From Streptomyces bathyalis (GTDB taxonomy: Bacteria > Actinomycetota > Actinomycetes > Streptomycetales > Streptomycetaceae): DNA of 64,000 nucleotides. Made by a program: the position numbers and the translations under genes. The stretch covers positions 3,596,001 to 3,660,000 of the forward strand of contig NZ_CP048882.1 of the NCBI RefSeq assembly GCF_015910445.1, written 5' to 3'. How positions within the stretch are numbered: the stretch's first letter is position 1; each line of letters opens with the position of its first letter. The notes beneath the pieces were generated by a model that was not told where the DNA came from, did not search any database, and saw only the letters and a list, made by a program, of their open reading frames with translations. Positions 25,827 through 35,172 of this stretch are shown piece after piece.

Positions 25827-26950
25827 CGGCGGGCCAGGACGGCCTGGTGGAAGGGGCCCGCGGTGAGTACCGCATCGAGGACCTGGCGGGGCACAGCGGC
25901 GCCACCGTCCGCACGATCCGCGCCTACCAGGACCGCGGCCTGCTCCCCCGGCCGGGCAGACGCGGAAGGGCCAATGTCTACGACGACACCCATCTGACGC
26001 GGCTGAGGCAGATAGCCGCGCTGCTGGAACGCGGATACACGCTCGCGTCCATCAAGGACCTGCTGGAGGCGTGGGACGAAGGCCGCGGTCTGAGCGGTGT
26101 GCTGGGGCTCGTCTCGGAAGTCGAAGGACCGTGGACGGACGAGGAGCCGGAGCGTGTCACCCGCGCCGAGCTGGACGAACTCTTCGGCGAGGGCTCAGGC
26201 GACAGCGACGACGCCGTGGCCGAGGCGGTCGAGCTGGGCGTGCTGGTGCCGCTGCCGGAGAGGCCCGGGGAGTATCTACTCCCCAGCCCGCAGGAGCTGG
26301 CCGTGGCCGCCGAACTGCACCGGGCGGGCGTGCCGTTGCTCGCGCTCACCGAGCACCTCCGCGAACTGCGCACCCAGGTGGAGGGCATAGCGGCCCGCTT
26401 CATGGAACTCACCGACGAGCACATCTTCCGCCGATGCCTGCACACCCGTCCCTCGGACGAGGACGCCTCGGAGGCGGCGGGTCTCGTGCGCCGGCTGCGC
26501 CCGCTGGCGCAGCAGACGGTCGACGCCGAACTGGCCCGCGCCATGCGGACGTTCGCCTCCCGCAGCCTGCGTGAGCACCTGCGGCGGGCGGCGGTGTCGC
26601 AGGAAGCGGAGACGGTCGGAACGGAAGCACCGGGGCAAGCTGCGGCACCGGCACGGGCGCCGGTTGCCTCTTCGGCTCCCAGTCCCGGACCCGCACCCGC
26701 ACCCGCAGGCTCCGTAACGACGCCCCCGTCGGTGGCGCCGCCTGCGTCTTCGACGGTGTCCCAGTCGGCGGCCACCGAACCCGTACGGCTGCCCGCGGCG
26801 ACCCTCGCCGCCGTACGGGAACTGGTCGGTGAGGAGCATGCCGGCGCCTTCATCACGGCGGCCACGGAGCGCGAGGTGCACTCCCGCGCCATGGACCTCC
26901 TCGCTGCTGCCCGGCCCCCGGCCTCCGCAGGACCGCCCAGCTCTCCCTAG
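25823..26950 (+). CDS. MerR-family transcriptional regulator
   Basis: A 375-residue regulator. Residues 14-85 are the MerR winged helix (YRIEDLAGHSGATVRTIRAYQD, then GLLPRPGRRGRANVY, LTRLRQIAALLERGYTLASI). A helical domain follows to about residue 260. A Pro/Ala-rich linker at about 265-320 leads to a final helical piece (LPAATLAAVRELVGEEHAGAFITAA). No cobalamin-binding motif of LitR/CarH type was seen, so it is not an obvious light sensor despite lying ahead of the carotenoid operon. GTG at 25823 overlaps the fusion-gene stop, so it is co-translated with that gene and probably regulates it. Confidence 0.88.
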   Translation: MTAGQDGLVEGARGEYRIEDLAGHSGATVRTIRAYQDRGLLPRPGRRGRANVYDDTHLTRLRQIAALLERGYTLASIKDLLEAWDEGRGLSGVLGLVSEVEGPWTDEEPERVTRAELDELFGEGSGDSDDAVAEAVELGVLVPLPERPGEYLLPSPQELAVAAELHRAGVPLLALTEHLRELRTQVEGIAARFMELTDEHIFRRCLHTRPSDEDASEAAGLVRRLRPLAQQTVDAELARAMRTFASRSLREHLRRAAVSQEAETVGTEAPGQAAAPARAPVASSAPSPGPAPAPAGSVTTPPSVAPPASSTVSQSAATEPVRLPAATLAAVRELVGEEHAGAFITAATEREVHSRAMDLLAAARPPASAGPPSSP

Positions 26951-26956
26951 TACCGG

Positions 26957-26997
26957 CCGAAGTACTGACCGAAGTACTGACCGACGTCTGACCGAAT
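26957..26997. repeat. Tandem 12-bp repeats ahead of crtI
   Basis: CCGAAGTACTGA occurs at 26957-26968 and again at 26969-26980. A degenerate 11-base copy, CCGACGTCTGA, follows at 26981-26991, and CCGAAT begins a partial fourth. AGTACT in each perfect unit is palindromic. They lie just after the MerR stop and about 60 bases before crtI. Confidence 0.7.
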
Positions 26998-27058
26998 CAC
27001 CCGCCCACCCGGCGCGCCACTGGCCCGCGTGCGGGCCACCACGGGCCACCGTGGACCG

Positions 27059-28747
27059 ATGAGGACGCTGCCCGGCCGTTCCGACCACGTGGTCGTGGTC
27101 GGTGCGGGCCTCTCCGGTCTTTCGACCGCCCTGCACCTGGCGGGAGCGGGGCGAAGCGTCACGGTCGTCGAGCGCGCCCCGGGCCCCGGCGGACGGGCCG
27201 GGCGCATCGAGCACCGTGGCTATCTCCTTGACACCGGCCCCACGGTGCTGACCATGCCTCACCTCATCGAGGAGGCGATGGCGGCCGTCGGCGAATCGAT
27301 GTCCGACCACATCGAGCTGATCGCGCTGCATCCCGCGTACCGCGCCCAGTTCACCGACGGTACGCACATCGACGTGCACACCGAGCCCGAGGCCATGGAG
27401 GCGGAGATCCACCGCGCGGCGGGCGCAGCCGAGGCGGCGGGATACCGGCGACTGCGACGCTGGCTGGAGCAGATCTACCGCGTGCAGATGCGCTCCTTCA
27501 TCGACGCCAACTTCGACTCCCCGCTCGGACTGCTCACCCCCGACCTCGCCCGGCTGGCCGCGCTGGGCGGCTTCGCCACCTGGCACGGCCGCATTTCCCG
27601 TTTCGTCCGGGACGAGCGGCTGCGGCGGATCTTCTCCTTCCAGGCCCTCTACGCGGGTGTGCCGCCCACCCGCGCGCTCGCCGCGTACGCGGTGATCGCC
27701 TACATGGACACCGTGGCCGGTGTGCACTTCCCACGCGGCGGCATGTACGCCGTGCCCCGCGGCATGGCCGCCTCCGCGCAGCGGGCCGGCGTCACCTTCC
27801 GATACGGCACCGCCGTGACCCGCGTCGAGCGCTCCCCCGCGGGCCGGGCCGCAGCCGTACACACCGCCGAGGGGGAGCGGATCCCCTGCGACGCGCTGGT
27901 CCTGACCTGCGATCTGCCCGTCACCCACCGGCTGCTGGGCGGCGCCCCGCGACGCGCGCTGCCGCTGCGCTACGCGCCGTCAGCGGTCGTGCTGCACGCG
28001 GGAGGGCGCCGCACCTGGCCCCAACTGGCCCACCACACCATCTCTTTCGGCAACACCTGGCACGACACGTTCCGCCAGCTGACCCGCACCGGTGAGCTGA
28101 TGAGCGATCCCTCACTGCTGATCACCAGCCCGACCGTCACGGACCCCTCCCTCGCGCCACCGGGCCGGCACCTGCACTACGTACTGGCCCCCTGCCCCAA
28201 TCTGGTGACGGGCTCGCACGACTGGCATGCCATCGCGCCCCGCTACCGCGAGAGCCTTCAGGCCGTGCTGCACGGCCGCGGTCTGGAGGGCTTCGGCCAG
28301 GACCTGGAGACGGAACGGCTGGTGACCCCGGCGGACTGGGCCGCGCAGCACCACGCGGCGGGGACGCCGTTCTCCGCGGCCCACACGCTCGCGCAGACAG
28401 GCCCGTTCCGGACCAAGAACCTGCCTTCCGGCTGGGAGAACGTCGTACTCGCCGGCTGCGGCACCACGCCCGGTGTCGGTGTGCCGACCGTGATCGTCTC
28501 CGGGAAGCTCGCCGCCGCCCGCATCACCGGTACGCACACCCGCACACCTGCACCGCCCGTACCCCCGCGCGCAAGCACCAGCACCGGCCCCGGCCCCCGC
28601 TCACGCACGGCCACCCGCACCCGCATCCGTACGCGTACAGGCGCCGGCACAGGCACCCGCGCCGGCATCACACCGGTACCGTCCGGCCCGCCCTCTTCCG
28701 GGCCCGCTGTCACCACCCCGAAAGGCGAGGCCGATGCTCAGAGGTGA
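27059..28747 (+). CDS. crtI: Phytoene desaturase
   Basis: A 562-residue FAD enzyme turning phytoene into lycopene. The dinucleotide fold is at the N-terminus ([21 protein letters not shown], with [18 protein letters not shown] following). The C-terminal FAD motif is [23 protein letters not shown] in consecutive pieces, near residue 480. The conserved enzyme ends at about residue 500. A low-complexity tail of about 55 residues (Thr, Arg, Gly, Pro) follows and overlaps crtB by 14 bases. ATG at 27059 has only a weak ribosome site. It is the first gene of the carotenoid operon. Confidence 0.95.
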   Translation: MRTLPGRSDHVVVVGAGLSGLSTALHLAGAGRSVTVVERAPGPGGRAGRIEHRGYLLDTGPTVLTMPHLIEEAMAAVGESMSDHIELIALHPAYRAQFTDGTHIDVHTEPEAMEAEIHRAAGAAEAAGYRRLRRWLEQIYRVQMRSFIDANFDSPLGLLTPDLARLAALGGFATWHGRISRFVRDERLRRIFSFQALYAGVPPTRALAAYAVIAYMDTVAGVHFPRGGMYAVPRGMAASAQRAGVTFRYGTAVTRVERSPAGRAAAVHTAEGERIPCDALVLTCDLPVTHRLLGGAPRRALPLRYAPSAVVLHAGGRRTWPQLAHHTISFGNTWHDTFRQLTRTGELMSDPSLLITSPTVTDPSLAPPGRHLHYVLAPCPNLVTGSHDWHAIAPRYRESLQAVLHGRGLEGFGQDLETERLVTPADWAAQHHAAGTPFSAAHTLAQTGPFRTKNLPSGWENVVLAGCGTTPGVGVPTVIVSGKLAAARITGTHTRTPAPPVPPRASTSTGPGPRSRTATRTRIRTRTGAGTGTRAGITPVPSGPPSSGPAVTTPKGEADAQR

Positions 28748-29714
28748 GCTGAACGCGGCGGACGTCCTCGATCCCGCGCTGCGCGCCGCGTACGCACGCT
28801 GCCGGGAACTCAACGCCCGTGACGGCAAGACGTACTTCCTCGCCACCCGCCTCCTGACGCCCCGCCAGCGCCCCGCGGTGCACGCCCTGTACGGCTTCGC
28901 CCGGTGGGCCGACGACATCGTCGACGCCCCGGACCCGGCGATCTCCCTCGACGAGCGCGGCGCCCGCCTGCTGCGGCTCGACGCCGACCTGCGTGCCGCG
29001 CTGCGCTCCGGCCGCAGCACACACCCCGTCATCGCGGCCCTCGCCGACACCGCCGTCCGCTACGCCATCGACCCGCAGCACTTCAGCGACTTCATGCGCT
29101 CGATGCGCATGGACCTGACCGTCGCCGAGTACGGCACGTACGAGGACCTGCGCGACTACATGCACGGCTCGGCTGCCGTCATCGGGCTCCAGGTGCTTCC
29201 GGTGCTCGGCACCGTCGCGCCCCCTGATGAGGCCGGGCCGCATGCCGCATCGCTCGGAATCGCCTTCCAGTTGACGAACTTCCTGCGCGACGTCGGAGAA
29301 GACCTCGACCGCCACCGCATCTACCTCCCGCAGGACCTGCTGGCGGCGCACGGCGTGGACCGGGAGCTGCTGCGCTGGTGCCGTCTCCACCGGCGCAACG
29401 ACGGGCGTGTGCGGGCGGCGGTGCGCGAACTCGCCGGCACGACACGGGAGATCTACCAGCACGCCGCCCGTGGCGTCCCCATGCTGTATCCGGTCTCCCG
29501 CCCGTGCGTGGAGACGGCTCTGCTCCTCTACCGGGGCATCCTCGACGAGATCGAGGCCACCGACTGCGCCGTCATGCACCGGCGCACGGTCGTCCCCCGC
29601 GGCCGCAAGGCGCGAGCCCTGCTCCCCGCCCTCGCCAGAACCGCCGCGCTGCGCGCACGCCGCACACCCTTCCCCGAACGGCGTGGCGCGCTGCCCGGGA
29701 CGGTGCTCCCTTGA
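28734..29714 (+). CDS. crtB: Phytoene synthase
   Basis: A 326-residue prenyl-condensing enzyme joining two geranylgeranyl diphosphates into phytoene. The two Asp-rich motifs are DDIVDAPD (about residue 62) and [18 protein letters not shown] (about residue 183). Other squalene/phytoene synthase landmarks are YGFARWADD and [12 protein letters not shown]. It starts within the last codons of crtI, and its TGA overlaps the TTG of the Rieske gene, so translation is coupled along the operon. A GGPP synthase gene, usually beside crtI-crtB in Streptomyces, is not in the window. Confidence 0.96.
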   Translation: MLRGELNAADVLDPALRAAYARCRELNARDGKTYFLATRLLTPRQRPAVHALYGFARWADDIVDAPDPAISLDERGARLLRLDADLRAALRSGRSTHPVIAALADTAVRYAIDPQHFSDFMRSMRMDLTVAEYGTYEDLRDYMHGSAAVIGLQVLPVLGTVAPPDEAGPHAASLGIAFQLTNFLRDVGEDLDRHRIYLPQDLLAAHGVDRELLRWCRLHRRNDGRVRAAVRELAGTTREIYQHAARGVPMLYPVSRPCVETALLLYRGILDEIEATDCAVMHRRTVVPRGRKARALLPALARTAALRARRTPFPERRGALPGTVLP

Positions 29715-30703
29715 CGCGGCCGGGCCGGCGCAGCCCGCTGCGGCTCCTCCCCGCCTCTGCCTGGGAGCGGCAGCCGCCGACGTGGCAGGCGGCCCGCCCC
29801 TCCCTCATCGCGGACGCGCTGAAGCGGGCCGTCAACCGCCCTTCCGGCAATTGGTACGTGCTCACCTCCTCTCGGGACGTCCCCGACGACCGTCCGATCG
29901 GCCGCACGGTCGCGGGGGTCGAGCTCGTCGTCTGGCGGAACTCGGCGGGCGCCCTGCGCGCGGCACCCGGCGCATGCCCTCATCTCGGTGCTCCGCTGCG
30001 CGAGGCCGCCCTGTGCGGTGGCCGCCTCGTATGCCGGTGGCACGGCCTGGCCCTGGACGAAGGCGGCATGGGCGACTGGCATCTCTTCCCCGCACACGAC
30101 GACGGGGTCCTCGCCTGGGTGCGGCTCGACAAGGTGGGAGGGGAGGAGCCCACGCCGCTGCCGGTGCTGCCGGACCGCCCGGCCGCCGCGAAGACCCTCG
30201 ACGCGGTGGTCACGCAGGTCGGCGGCTGCGAGCCGGAGGACGTCGTCGCCAACCGCCTCGATCCCTGGCACGGCTCGTGGTTCCACCCGTACGCCTTCGC
30301 CCGGCTGACGGTGGTGGAGGAGCCCGAACCGCACAACGGCGACCGCTTCCTCATCGATGTCGCCTACCGGCTGACGGCCCGTACCGGCATCCCTGTGCGC
30401 GCCGCCTTCGCCGCCCCGGAACCACGCACCGTCGTGATGCACATCCTCGAAGGCGAGGGAGCCACGTCCGCCGTGGAGACGCACGCCACCCCGCTGACTC
30501 CTCCCGGGCATCCGCGGCCGCGCACCGCGGTGATCGAGGCCGTGCTCGCCACGTCCGAGCGCAGGGGTTTCGCCGCTGCCCGGCTCGCGGCGCCGCTGCT
30601 GCGCCCCTTCATGCGCCGGGCCGCGGCACGACTCTGGCGCGACGACCTCGCATACGCCGAGCGCAGGCGGCAGTTGATCAGTGCGGGACGGTTCCCGGGT
30701 TGA
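29711..30703 (+). CDS. Rieske [2Fe-2S] protein of the carotenoid operon (DUF5914-like)
   Basis: A 330-residue protein reading from a TTG that overlaps the crtB stop (TTGA); no better in-frame start exists. The Rieske cluster ligands are Cys89 and His91 (ACPHLGAPL) and Cys108 and His111 (CRWHG), with family spacing. Downstream, Asp184-x2-His187-x4-His192 ([10 protein letters not shown]) matches the mononuclear iron motif of Rieske oxygenases, so this looks like an active oxygenase rather than a bare ferredoxin. The rest resembles an oxygenase helix-grip domain. Position between crtB and crtY implies a carotenoid substrate. The reaction is not known; ring hydroxylation or another oxidation is a guess. 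Confidence 0.85.
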   Translation: MTRPGRRSPLRLLPASAWERQPPTWQAARPSLIADALKRAVNRPSGNWYVLTSSRDVPDDRPIGRTVAGVELVVWRNSAGALRAAPGACPHLGAPLREAALCGGRLVCRWHGLALDEGGMGDWHLFPAHDDGVLAWVRLDKVGGEEPTPLPVLPDRPAAAKTLDAVVTQVGGCEPEDVVANRLDPWHGSWFHPYAFARLTVVEEPEPHNGDRFLIDVAYRLTARTGIPVRAAFAAPEPRTVVMHILEGEGATSAVETHATPLTPPGHPRPRTAVIEAVLATSERRGFAAARLAAPLLRPFMRRAAARLWRDDLAYAERRRQLISAGRFPG

Positions 30704-30722
30704 CTGCGGAAAGGACGTGCCG

Positions 30723-31988
30723 ATGACTGACACCGACGCGGACGCCGACGTCGTCGTGGTCGGAGCCGGGGCATCCGGCCTGTCCCTCGCGTGGCGCCTG
30801 GTGAGCGGCGCGGCCGGCGCCGGGCGGGCGGCCCCCCGCGTCCTGCTCGTCGAGCCGCCCCCGGGGCCGCTCCGCAGCCCGGAGCGGACCTGGTGTTTCT
30901 GGGAAGAGGGGCCGGGCGAATTCGACGATCTCCTGACCGCCGCGTGGACGCGGCTGTCCGTCACGGACGGGGACGGGCGTACGACCACGGGCGCCTGCGG
31001 GACGACGTACAAGATGCTCCGCTCCACGGCCTACACGCGTGAACTGGGGGCGCGGCTGGCCTCGTCGGCCGGGGTGCGACGCGTGACCGGTACGGTCACC
31101 GGAATCCGCGACGTGCCGGGGGGCGGCGAGACGACCGGGGTGGACGCGGACGGACGGCCGTTCCGGCTCCTCAGCCGCTGGGTGTTCGACTCGCGCCCGC
31201 CACGGCGGCTGCCCCCGGCCCGCACCACGCTGTTGCAGCACTTCCGCGGGTGGTTCGTGCAGACCAGGCGGGCCTGCTTCGACCCGTCCGTGGCCCAGCT
31301 GATGGATTTCCGTACGCCACAACCGCCGCCCGGGGGCCTCGCGTTCGTCTACCTCCTGCCCCTCTCGGAGGACGAGGCCCTGGTCGAGTACACGGTCTTC
31401 TCCACCTCGGTGGCGAGCACCCGGACGTACGAGACCGCGCTGCGCCGCTACCTCGAGGACACCCGGCGGCTCGGCGACTACACCGTCACCGAGACCGAGC
31501 ACGGCGTCATCCCCATGACCGACGGCGTCTTCCGGCGCCGAGCCGGCAGGTCGGTCTTCCGCATCGGTGCCGCGGGGGGCGCCGTGCGGCCGTCGACCGG
31601 CTACGCGTTCGCCGCGCTCCAGCGCCAGGCCACGGCCGTCGCCGCCGCGTACGGGGCCGGCCGTACGCCGCTGCCGCCGGAAGCGCACTCGTGGCGCCAC
31701 CGCACCATGGACGCAGTCCTGCTGCGGGCTCTGGCGACCGGCCGCATCGACGGCGGGGCCTTCTTCACCGGCCTCTTCCGGCGCAACCCCCTGGACCGGG
31801 TGCTGCACTTCCTCGAAGGGCGCTCGACTCCCGCGCAGGAGTGGGCGATCGGCCTGCGCGCCCCGGTCCTCCCGATGGTGCGCACGCTGGGCGAACTCCC
31901 CTTCGTACCGCTCCGGGCAGTACAGGCGGAGCGGCCTTCTTCGGGCGTCCGGTCCGCGGCCGTCGAGCACGGGGGAGTGCAGGCGTGA
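30723..31988 (+). CDS. crtY: Lycopene beta-cyclase
   Basis: A 421-residue flavoprotein of the CrtY family, expected to close the beta-ionone rings of lycopene. The dinucleotide fold is VVVVGAGASGLSLAWRL, followed by the cyclase segment ERTWCFWEE. Later motifs are EYTVFSTSV, IPMTDG and IGAAGGAVRPSTGYAFAALQRQ. ATG at 30723 has GGAAAGGA upstream. The TGA overlaps the crtU GTG. Confidence 0.93.
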   Translation: MTDTDADADVVVVGAGASGLSLAWRLVSGAAGAGRAAPRVLLVEPPPGPLRSPERTWCFWEEGPGEFDDLLTAAWTRLSVTDGDGRTTTGACGTTYKMLRSTAYTRELGARLASSAGVRRVTGTVTGIRDVPGGGETTGVDADGRPFRLLSRWVFDSRPPRRLPPARTTLLQHFRGWFVQTRRACFDPSVAQLMDFRTPQPPPGGLAFVYLLPLSEDEALVEYTVFSTSVASTRTYETALRRYLEDTRRLGDYTVTETEHGVIPMTDGVFRRRAGRSVFRIGAAGGAVRPSTGYAFAALQRQATAVAAAYGAGRTPLPPEAHSWRHRTMDAVLLRALATGRIDGGAFFTGLFRRNPLDRVLHFLEGRSTPAQEWAIGLRAPVLPMVRTLGELPFVPLRAVQAERPSSGVRSAAVEHGGVQA

Positions 31989-33571
31989 GGCACGGCCACC
32001 GGCCACGGCCGCCGCTGCACATCCGGGACCGGCGTGCAGTCCTCTGGCCGGCGGCGGCCGGGGCTCCGCACGTCCGCGAGCCCGCGCCCCGCGCCGCCGT
32101 CGTGGGCGGCGGCATCGCCGGGCTCGCCGCCGCCACCGCCCTGGCCGAACGCGGCGTACGCGTCGACCTCCTGGAGGAGCGGCCGACGCTGGGCGGGCGG
32201 CTGCGCGGGTGGCACACGCGGCTGGCCGACGGCAGCACCGCGACGATGAGCCGCGGCTTCCACGCCTTCTTCCGCCAGTACTACAACCTGCGGGGTCTGC
32301 TTCGGCGTACGGTCGACGACTCCGGCACCGGCTGTGGCGCCGGCACGCTCGTGCCCCTGCCCGACTACCCGCTGCGGCGCGCCGGCGGCCCGTCCGACAG
32401 CTTCCGGCGGGTACCGCGCACCCCGCCGTGGAGCGTGCTGGGATTCGTGGCGCGCAGCCCCACCTTCACGCTCTCCGGCATGGCGAGGATGAACCCGAGG
32501 GCGGCGCTGCCCCTTCTCGACGTGCGGGTGCCGGAGATCTACCGGCGGCTGGACGAGGTCAGCGCGGCGGAGTTCCTGGACAGGGTCCGCTTTCCCGACG
32601 AGGCCCGTGACCTGGCCTTCGAGGTGTTCTCCCGGAGCTTCTTCGCCGACCCGCGCGAACTGTCCGCCGCGGAGCTCGTGTTGATGTTCCACATCTACTT
32701 CCTGGGATCGGCGGAAGGCCTGCTCTTCGACGTCCCCGCAGAGCCCTTCCCCTTCGCCCTGTGGGATCCGCTCGCGCGCCGCCTCGGCAAGCTCGGCGTC
32801 AGGGTCCGTACCGGCGTCGGGGTGCGCTCGCTCGTGCCCGAAGGCGACGGCTTCGCGCTGTCCCTCTCCGCCCGCCCGGACGACGCGGACCCGGAGGTGC
32901 ACCGCTATGACGCCTGCGTCCTGACCCTCGACAGCAGGGGGTTGCAGACCCTCGTCGCCGACTCCCCCCGAATCGGGGACGAGCACTGGCGCGCGGGCAT
33001 CGCGCGCCTGCGCCAGGCCCCGCCCTTCCTCGTCTCGCGCTACTGGCTGGACCGACCCGTGGCTCCCGGCAGGCCGGGCTTCCTCGGTACGAGCGGCTAC
33101 GGGCCCCTCGACAACGTCAGCGTCCTCGACCGGTGGGAGGGCGAGGCCGCGCGCTGGGCCCGGCGAAGCGGCGGCTCGGTGGTGGAGCTGCACGCGTACG
33201 CCGTACCCGCCGGCCGCGACCGCACCGCGGTCGAAGCCCGCACGCGGCACGAACTATCCCGCGTCTACCCCGAGACGGCACGAGCCGGGACCGTCGACGT
33301 ACGTCACGAATGGCAGCAGGACTGCCCCCATTTCCCCGTCGGCGGATACGCGGACAGGCCGGGCGTGCGCACCCGCCACCCGCGGCTCGTGGTCGCCGGG
33401 GACCTGGTGCGCACGCGGCTGCCGGTCGCACTGATGGAGCGGGCGGCGACCACCGGGTTCCAGGCCGCGAACGCGCTGCTGGCCACCTGGGGCGTTCGGG
33501 GGCACCCGCTGTGGTCGGTGCCGGTGGCGGGCCGCTCCGCCGCGCTGCGCGCGCTGAGCCGGCTGGGCTGA
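31985..33571 (+). CDS. crtU: Isorenieratene synthase-type carotene desaturase/methyltransferase
   Basis: A 528-residue FAD enzyme. The dinucleotide fold is AAVVGGGIAGLAAATALAERG, followed by ERPTLGGRLRGW. Then come MSRGFHAFFRQYYNLRGLL, SRSFFADPRELSAAEL and FHIYFLGSAEGLLFDVP, which mark the CrtU group. The C-terminal FAD segment is HPRLVVAGDLVRTRLPVALMERAATTGF in pieces. CrtU converts beta-rings to aromatic phi-rings by desaturation and methyl shift, giving isorenieratene from beta-carotene. GTG at 31985 overlaps the crtY stop. No crtT or crtV homologue is present. Confidence 0.92.
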   Translation: MRHGHRPRPPLHIRDRRAVLWPAAAGAPHVREPAPRAAVVGGGIAGLAAATALAERGVRVDLLEERPTLGGRLRGWHTRLADGSTATMSRGFHAFFRQYYNLRGLLRRTVDDSGTGCGAGTLVPLPDYPLRRAGGPSDSFRRVPRTPPWSVLGFVARSPTFTLSGMARMNPRAALPLLDVRVPEIYRRLDEVSAAEFLDRVRFPDEARDLAFEVFSRSFFADPRELSAAELVLMFHIYFLGSAEGLLFDVPAEPFPFALWDPLARRLGKLGVRVRTGVGVRSLVPEGDGFALSLSARPDDADPEVHRYDACVLTLDSRGLQTLVADSPRIGDEHWRAGIARLRQAPPFLVSRYWLDRPVAPGRPGFLGTSGYGPLDNVSVLDRWEGEAARWARRSGGSVVELHAYAVPAGRDRTAVEARTRHELSRVYPETARAGTVDVRHEWQQDCPHFPVGGYADRPGVRTRHPRLVVAGDLVRTRLPVALMERAATTGFQAANALLATWGVRGHPLWSVPVAGRSAALRALSRLG

Positions 33572-33648
33572 CGGCTGCGCCGTCGGCGCCGTCCTCCGGC
33601 CGCCCGCCCGCGTGTGCGGAGAACGCGACACTGCCGCAGTGTGGGTGA

Positions 33649-35127
33649 ATGGCAGATCCAGAGCGCCGCTGGTGCTTCGCGGACCAGCTGGGCCCGCACT
33701 TCCTGGACGGGAAGGACCAGCCGGTGCTGCTGATCGAGTCACGGGCGGTGCTGCGCCGCCGACGCTTCCACCGGCAGAAGGCTCATCTGGTGCTCTCGGC
33801 CCTGCGGCACAGGGCAGCCGAACTGGGCGAGCGGGCGCGGTTCGTGCAGGCCGAAACCTACGGGGAAGCCCTCGCCCGTGTGCGGGACCCGTTGACGGTC
33901 TGCGGCCCGACGTCCCATGCGGCCGCCGAATTCGTGCAGAAGCTCGACAGGGTGACAGTCCTCCCCTCACGGGGATTCGTCACCGGCCGCGACCACTTCG
34001 AGGAATGGGCGGCCGGTCGCGGCGGCAAGCCGCTGCTCATGGAGAGCTTCTACCGCAGCGCCCGCAGAGCGACAGGTCTCCTGATGGACGGCGACGAACC
34101 CGCCGGCGGGCAGTGGAACCTCGACAAGGAGAACAGGGAGCCGCCGCCCGCGGCCGCCGAATTGCCGCTGCCCACGCCGTACGTCCCGGACGAGGACGAC
34201 ATCGACGCCGAGGTACGGGCCGACCTCGACGCCGCCGAACGCAGGGGCGAGATCTCCTTCGTCGGCCGCGACGGGCCCCGGCAGTTCCCGGCGACCCGGG
34301 CCGAGGCACGGCGTGCACTGAAGCACTTCATCGAGGAGCGGCTGCCGACCTTCGGCCCCTACGAGGACGCCATGCTCGCCGGCGACTCCAGCATGAGCCA
34401 CAGCCGACTGTCGGCAGCCCTGAACCTCGGCCTGCTGGACCCCATGGAGTGCGTACGCGCGGCCGAGAAGGCATGGCGGGAGGGCAGGGTGCCGCTGCGC
34501 AGCGCGGAAGGATACGTCCGCCAGGTCATCGGATGGCGCGACTACGTGTGGCACACGTACTGGCACTTCGGACGTGGATACGCCCGCCGCAACGCGCTGC
34601 GGGCGAGGCGGCGCCTGCCGGACTGGTTCGACCGGCTCGACGCCGACGACGTACGGGCCCGCTGTCTGTCCACCGTGCTCGGGGACGTGCGCGACCAGGG
34701 CTGGACGCACCACATCCCGCGTCTGATGGTCCTCGGCAACTACGGCCTGCAGCGGGGCTGGAACCCCGCCGAACTCTCCGACTGGTTCCACCGCTGCTTC
34801 GTCGACGGCTACGAATGGGTCATGGCCGCCAACGTGATCGGCATGTCCCAGTACGCGGACGGTGGCTCGATCACCACGAAGCCCTACGCGGCGGGCGGCG
34901 CCTACATCGACCGGATGAGCGACTTCTGCCACGACTGCGTCTACCGGCCGTCCGCACGCACCGGCGACGACGCGTGTCCGTACACCGCCGGGTACTGGTG
35001 GTTCCTCGCCCGCAACGAGAAGCGCCTGGCCGGCAACTGGCGCCTCGCACCGCAGCTGCGCAATCTCCACCGCATCACCGACCTGGACGAGGTGGTCGCG
35101 CGGGAGCGCACCCGGCAGCGCCCCTGA
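33649..35127 (+). CDS. Iron-sulfur bacterial cryptochrome/(6-4) photolyase (FeS-BCP, PhrB-like)
   Basis: A 492-residue protein of the photolyase-related family. It begins with an antenna-type fold (RRWCFADQLGPHFLD). The C-terminal half has the FAD-binding helices (SRLSAALNLGLLDP, VRQVIGWRDYVWHTYW, MVLGNYGLQRGW, WVMAANVIGMSQYADGG). Cysteines at 339, 427, 430 and 443 have spacings of 88, 3 and 13, which from memory equal those of the four cluster ligands in Agrobacterium PhrB. This supports a [4Fe-4S] cluster and repair of (6-4) photoproducts, or a light-sensing role. It lies 77 bases after crtU and fits a light-protection operon. Confidence 0.92.
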   Translation: MADPERRWCFADQLGPHFLDGKDQPVLLIESRAVLRRRRFHRQKAHLVLSALRHRAAELGERARFVQAETYGEALARVRDPLTVCGPTSHAAAEFVQKLDRVTVLPSRGFVTGRDHFEEWAAGRGGKPLLMESFYRSARRATGLLMDGDEPAGGQWNLDKENREPPPAAAELPLPTPYVPDEDDIDAEVRADLDAAERRGEISFVGRDGPRQFPATRAEARRALKHFIEERLPTFGPYEDAMLAGDSSMSHSRLSAALNLGLLDPMECVRAAEKAWREGRVPLRSAEGYVRQVIGWRDYVWHTYWHFGRGYARRNALRARRRLPDWFDRLDADDVRARCLSTVLGDVRDQGWTHHIPRLMVLGNYGLQRGWNPAELSDWFHRCFVDGYEWVMAANVIGMSQYADGGSITTKPYAAGGAYIDRMSDFCHDCVYRPSARTGDDACPYTAGYWWFLARNEKRLAGNWRLAPQLRNLHRITDLDEVVARERTRQRP

Positions 35128-35172
35128 ACCGCTCCGGCACGCTCGGCGCGGACCACCGCGAGGCGCGCAACC

